Part shown: positions 60,902 to 64,000 of the stretch, one piece after another
How the letters are laid out: each line of letters opens with the position of its first letter
How positions within the stretch are numbered: position 1 is the first letter of the stretch
From: JAJPJE01 sp963724985
GTDB lineage: Bacteria > Acidobacteriota > Terriglobia > Terriglobales > Acidobacteriaceae
NCBI GenBank assembly: GCA_963724985.1
Contig: CAVRWV010000008.1
Coordinates: 62,001-126,000, forward strand
Length of the DNA stretch: 64,000 nt
Direction: 5' to 3'
Program-made: the position numbers and the translations under genes
The notes under the pieces: generated by a model
Seen by the model: only the letters and a program-made list of their open reading frames with translations
The model's database searches: none
Told to the model about the DNA's origin: nothing

Positions 60902-61564
60902 CTATTTCGGAGTCGCGGAAGGTGCTGCCGGCTTCGGATTCGAAGAGGCCGTTGCCGGGCGTGCAGCCGGTGCAGCGATCGGAGAAGTGGCATTGTAAGC
61001 AGCCGCAACCTGCTCCGTTACATTGACGTTGGGCTGTGCCCACAAAATCGGGTTCTGTGGACCCGACACGTCGATGATCATGCTGAAGCCGTTCGCCTTT
61101 GCGTACTTGTCCAGCGCTTCCATCAGCTTCGTGCCGACGCGATTCACCAGTTCCTGCTGCTGGCCCTGGTAATCGTTCTGCGCATCTTCGGCCTGGCGCT
61201 GCAGGCTCTTCTGCTTGCTCTCGATGCTCTTCACCAGGTTGGCGCGAGCCTCTTCATTGAGCTTCGAGCCCTGGCTATCCAGTTGCTTCTTCAGGTCTTC
61301 TACTTCCTTGTTCAAGCCCTGCAGTTCCTGGCGCTTGGGATCGAACTTCTTTTCCAGGCCTTCGATGTCGCGCTTGCCTTCGTTGGTCAGCGCAATCGCC
61401 TGCTGGATGTTGATGATGCCAATCTTGGATGGTCCCGCGGGCGTCGTCGCCGCAGGGGCAGCGGCGGCTGGCGCAGCTGCTGATGGAGTGGCTGCCGTTT
61501 GCGCGAATGCACCTGCGCACAGCAATGCCAGAGGTAGAGCGATACTTGCAATAGTACGTTTCAT
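60902..61564 (-). CDS. skp: OmpH/Skp-family periplasmic chaperone
   Basis: 220 residues. Signal peptide (MKRTIASIALPLALLCAGAF), an Ala/Pro-rich linker, then KIGIINIQQAIALTNEGKRD and the long coiled-coil tentacle region (EVEDLKKQLDSQGSKLNEEA, KQKSLQRQAEDAQNDYQGQQ). The closing beta part is GFSMIIDVSG. A second Ala/Pro tail is an extension over E. coli Skp. It probably carries unfolded outer-membrane proteins to BamA. Unusually, it is not beside bamA, but 15 kb away. Confidence 0.92.
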   Translation of the reverse strand: MKRTIASIALPLALLCAGAFAQTAATPSAAAPAAAAPAATTPAGPSKIGIINIQQAIALTNEGKRDIEGLEKKFDPKRQELQGLNKEVEDLKKQLDSQGSKLNEEARANLVKSIESKQKSLQRQAEDAQNDYQGQQQELVNRVGTKLMEALDKYAKANGFSMIIDVSGPQNPILWAQPNVNVTEQVAAAYNATSPIAAPAARPATASSNPKPAAPSATPK

Positions 61565-61810
61565 TGGATGTGTCGTGGACTCCTTGGAAATCCTTCCGGG
61601 AACGCCTCAACTCGGGGCCAAGGTCATTCGCGATTCACGATGAATCACAGTATGCGGAATGGCGTCTCAATTATAGGTGGGCGATCTAAACAGCGTCAAA
61701 CTGCAGGCCCGCCACTCGGGACGTCCTCAAACCCCAATATCTAAGCGCTTCATCCCAGTTCCAGATCAGGAATCGCCCCGACTTCGATGGCTTATTCAGC
61801 CTACCTCCGG
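61565..61810. other. Intergenic gap
   Basis: Between skp and the next minus-strand gene. I see no gene and no clear terminator or promoter. Confidence 0.35.
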
Positions 61811-62677
61811 CTACGGGTGCCGATGCAGCACTTTCGTCGCGATATCGGGCCAGAATTCACGGAAGGTATTCGTCAGCGCGTCCCTTCCCAAAGCGAAGGC
61901 ATATTTCTCGGCGATTTCCCCTGCAGTCCGGTCCTTGCTCGGATAGTAAGTTGTCGAGATTGCCTGTGCTATGCCCCTTCCGAAGATTTCCGAGGCGTTG
62001 AAAGTATTGTGCCCATGATAGTTCGGAGTGATGAAAATCCGCGACGCGGCATACGTACCGCGCTTCACAAACCCGCCGTCCCCCATCGCAAAATAGCGGG
62101 TGTCCTGATGAAGAATAGTGGGCAGCGCAAAAATCACGAGATAGTTTCCATCCGTCTTATCGACAAAACCGCGCCAGTAATACTGCCCGTAGCCTCCAAT
62201 ACCTTTTCCCAACGCCGGATGCGCGTTCGTCGCCTCAGCGAGCAACGAAGTCACTCCGACGAACATGAATGACGAGTAGTCGAAGCTATTCTGCGTAGCG
62301 ATCTTGAATGCCTGTTTCGGCGTCGGAGGAGGAGGAATGGCGCCAGCGCTAACCGCGCGGTAGTTAGGCATGATCCCCAGAATTCGTTTCGGTTGCTGTT
62401 TGGACTGGGGAATCGCGGGTACCGCGGTTACGCCCGCAGGAGTTGCACTATCTGATACTCGCGAAGAAGCTTGTTTCGCCTGGTCGTTCGCTACTGTCTG
62501 GACAGGCGTGGCCATAGAAGAATCAGGCGCGGACGGACTCTGTTCAGCGAAGGCACTTATTGTGCCGAGGAATAACACAAACCCAAGAATGAAACGCAAC
62601 CTACCCCCCACATCGCCCCTGCTTTGATTGTACCGGAACAGAGTACAGGCCTGTGCGCCACAGCCGATGGTCCGCAC
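61811..62677 (-). CDS. Protein of unknown function, probably exported
   Basis: Up to 288 residues; a hydrophobic segment (FILGFVLFLGTISAFAEQ) looks like a signal peptide, and a GTG or TTG about 23-27 codons in (near 62600) may be the true start. The mature N-terminal third is Ser/Ala/Gln-rich; the rest has YWRGFVDKTDGNYLVIFALP, RYFAMGDGGFVKRGTYAASR, ITPNYHGHNTFNASEIFGRG and DALTNTFREFWPD. This pattern occurs in acidobacterial hypothetical proteins. No function is recognised. Confidence 0.7.
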   Translation of the reverse strand: MRTIGCGAQACTLFRYNQSRGDVGGRLRFILGFVLFLGTISAFAEQSPSAPDSSMATPVQTVANDQAKQASSRVSDSATPAGVTAVPAIPQSKQQPKRILGIMPNYRAVSAGAIPPPPTPKQAFKIATQNSFDYSSFMFVGVTSLLAEATNAHPALGKGIGGYGQYYWRGFVDKTDGNYLVIFALPTILHQDTRYFAMGDGGFVKRGTYAASRIFITPNYHGHNTFNASEIFGRGIAQAISTTYYPSKDRTAGEIAEKYAFALGRDALTNTFREFWPDIATKVLHRHP

Positions 62678-62691
62678 CCTCTTCGGTTAGG

Positions 62692-62735
62692 TGGCCCATT
62701 CAAGCCTTCTTTTGGCTGAGTGGCGAGTTACATCG
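62692..62735. repeat. GGTGGCCCATTCAAGCC-type palindromic repeat
   Basis: Divergent member of the GGTGCCC family, in the 133-base gap between two divergent genes. Confidence 0.45.
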
Positions 62736-62810
62736 GTCACCGAACGAACCCACAAAGGCATTCTGCTGCCCTTGTACGACTCCTACACTCATCCTCAAAA
62801 GGAGCCGCTC

Positions 62811-63887
62811 ATGAAGCGTTCCATCGGCGTCACATTCAGTGCCATTGTTTCTTTGCTTGGATCGGCGCTCACCTTTGGTTGCGGCGCGCTGGTGATCTTC
62901 ATCCTCTTCTTCTTTGCTCCCACGCGAGCCAATTTCTCTGGAGTCTCATCTGCGCCCAAAGCGATCTTCATTATGGGCGCGCTGGTTTATATTCTCCCGG
63001 CAATCTGGGGCGTCATCACCAGCATCGGCTTGTTTCTCCTCAAGAACTGGGCTCGCATCTCCATCCTCGTCTTTTCCGTCATCCTCATTCTTATGGGAGC
63101 TTTAGCCGGTCTGATTATGCTGTTCATGCCGCTGCCCCCCGCTCCCGGCGAGGCTGCGGGTCAATCGACGATGACCGCCATACGTCTGGGCATGGGAGCG
63201 TTCTGGTTCGGGATCGCCGGTATCGGCGTCTGGTGGCTCATCCTCTTCAACCGTCCCAAAGTGAAAGCACAATTCGTCAGGATCCCGTCGCCGGTTGCTG
63301 TCGTGGGCGCGCCGCCGATGCCTGCGCAACTTCCTGGCGTCAGCCCGTCACCCGCGAACGCACGCCCTCTCAGCATCACCATCATCGCGTGGTTGCTGCT
63401 GGTTAGTTGTGTATTTATTCCAGTCAACCTGCTCATGCGCGCGCCTGCGATCTTCTTAACAAAAATAGTCAGCGGGAATGCGGTAGTTATCTATTTCTTG
63501 GTGGTACTGGTGGTGCACCTCTGGCTGGGAGTTGGCCTGCTGCGCTTGAATCCGACTGCACGAGTGGCAGGGATTGCGTACTACATCCTTATTTTCGTCA
63601 ATGCTGCAATTTTCTACCTTGCTCCCGGCGGCCACGAGCGCATGCGGGCACTCGTCAGCGCCTCGCAAGCCATCTTTCCCTGGACGAAACAGATGCAGCA
63701 ATCGGGACCGCAACTCGATCTCATGCCGTTCATGAGGATGGGCGGAGTCGTCGGATTGCTTTGCATCCTGATCCCACTCTATTTCCTGATCACGCGCAAG
63801 CAGGCTTCGTCACCCGCAAAGAGGTGCCAGCAATCTGAATCTGGATCGCATCGTGCGCACCAGGATCGGGTCCCAATCGCTATTTGA
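62811..63887 (+). CDS. Multi-pass membrane protein of unknown function
   Basis: 358 residues from ATG 62811, seven bases after AAGGAG. About seven or eight hydrophobic helices: AIVSLLGSALTFGCGALVIF, IFIMGALVYILPAIWGVITS, ISILVFSVILILMGALAGLI, FWFGIAGIGVWWLILF, then after a Pro-rich loop (APPMPAQLPGVSPSPAN) SITIIAWLLLVSCVFIPVNL, YFLVVLVVHLWLGVGLL and MRMGGVVGLLCILIPLYFLI. No motif of a known family. Its end overlaps the convergent partial gene by eight bases. Confidence 0.78.
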   Translation: MKRSIGVTFSAIVSLLGSALTFGCGALVIFILFFFAPTRANFSGVSSAPKAIFIMGALVYILPAIWGVITSIGLFLLKNWARISILVFSVILILMGALAGLIMLFMPLPPAPGEAAGQSTMTAIRLGMGAFWFGIAGIGVWWLILFNRPKVKAQFVRIPSPVAVVGAPPMPAQLPGVSPSPANARPLSITIIAWLLLVSCVFIPVNLLMRAPAIFLTKIVSGNAVVIYFLVVLVVHLWLGVGLLRLNPTARVAGIAYYILIFVNAAIFYLAPGGHERMRALVSASQAIFPWTKQMQQSGPQLDLMPFMRMGGVVGLLCILIPLYFLITRKQASSPAKRCQQSESGSHRAHQDRVPIAI

Positions 63888-64000
63888 TCACCAGCGCTGG
63901 CACCGATCGCCTTGATGGCACATCGGCAACGTGATGTTGGCTTAGATAATCGGTGACAATCCATGCCGCGCCGGTTATCGCCAGATTCTGCGCGTTGCCG
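63880..64000 (-). CDS. C-terminal end of an unidentified protein (runs off the window)
   Basis: The minus-strand frame is open from 64000 to the TAG at 63880 and reads GNAQNLAITGAAWIVTDYL, then SQHHVADVPSRRSVPALVIK. Only 39 residues are visible; I do not recognise the family. Convergent with the upstream plus-strand gene. Confidence 0.4.
   Translation of the reverse strand, partial: GNAQNLAITGAAWIVTDYLSQHHVADVPSRRSVPALVIK

Overview
The window looks like a chromosomal segment of an Acidobacteriota bacterium of the Koribacter/Acidobacteriales kind. The grounds are moderately high GC, a diderm envelope gene set (bamA, lpxA, lpxI, fabZ, skp, TonB receptor), acidobacterial-style secreted proteins (DUF4380, DUF4097, PDZ) and very many short palindromic intergenic repeats. 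This placement is inferred from gene content, not from a database search.

Layout. 1-8.5 kb: a partial uvrD/pcrA helicase, a DinB/DUF971 fused reading frame, purD, and a minus-strand ECF sigma / HEAT-repeat anti-sigma / DUF4097 / PDZ operon with a clear promoter. 8.6-16 kb: aquaporin, a secreted protein, then the translation cluster ispE - tRNA-Gln - prs - rplY - pth - rpsF - rpsR - rplI (minus strand), with a duplicated 5' half of the tRNA. 16-24 kb: a PpiC isomerase, an ornithine-lipid-type acyltransferase pair, lipA, cytochrome c, DUF488, then dacB, folP and dtd, all broken by +1 frameshifts. 24-33.6 kb: hemL, a porin, a thioredoxin-like protein, a CPXCG protein, a racemase, a gene-poor stretch, a DedA-rhodanese protein with an in-frame UGA that looks like selenocysteine, and a DUF4380 protein.

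33.7-38.6 kb is accessory-looking. It holds a hipBA toxin-antitoxin pair with three evenly spaced palindromic operators, a second diverged copy of the mnmE 3' end, an amidohydrolase, and intact mnmE. The last 18 bp of mnmE is the target used by SGI1-type islands. 38.6-54 kb: jag, a cobalamin riboswitch with a BtuB-like receptor, an envelope operon (fabZ, lpxA, lpxI, DinB, Gfo/Idh oxidoreductase, bamA, DUF374 acyltransferase), an M20 peptidase, and kbl-tdh for threonine catabolism. 54-64 kb: DUF1287, hyuB, a 16-residue lysine-rich micropeptide gene with its own promoter and terminator, a MerR regulator, the pyrR-pyrB-pyrC operon (pyrC frameshifted), skp, and two unrecognised envelope proteins.

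Three themes run through the window. First, several families of short word-like inverted repeats start at, or within a few bases of, stop codons and sometimes run into coding sequence. Second, about eleven apparent frameshifts, all needing a one-base skip, point to sequencing insertions more than to decay. Third, the best candidates for new biology are the putative selenoprotein, the micropeptide locus and the mnmE-tail duplication.
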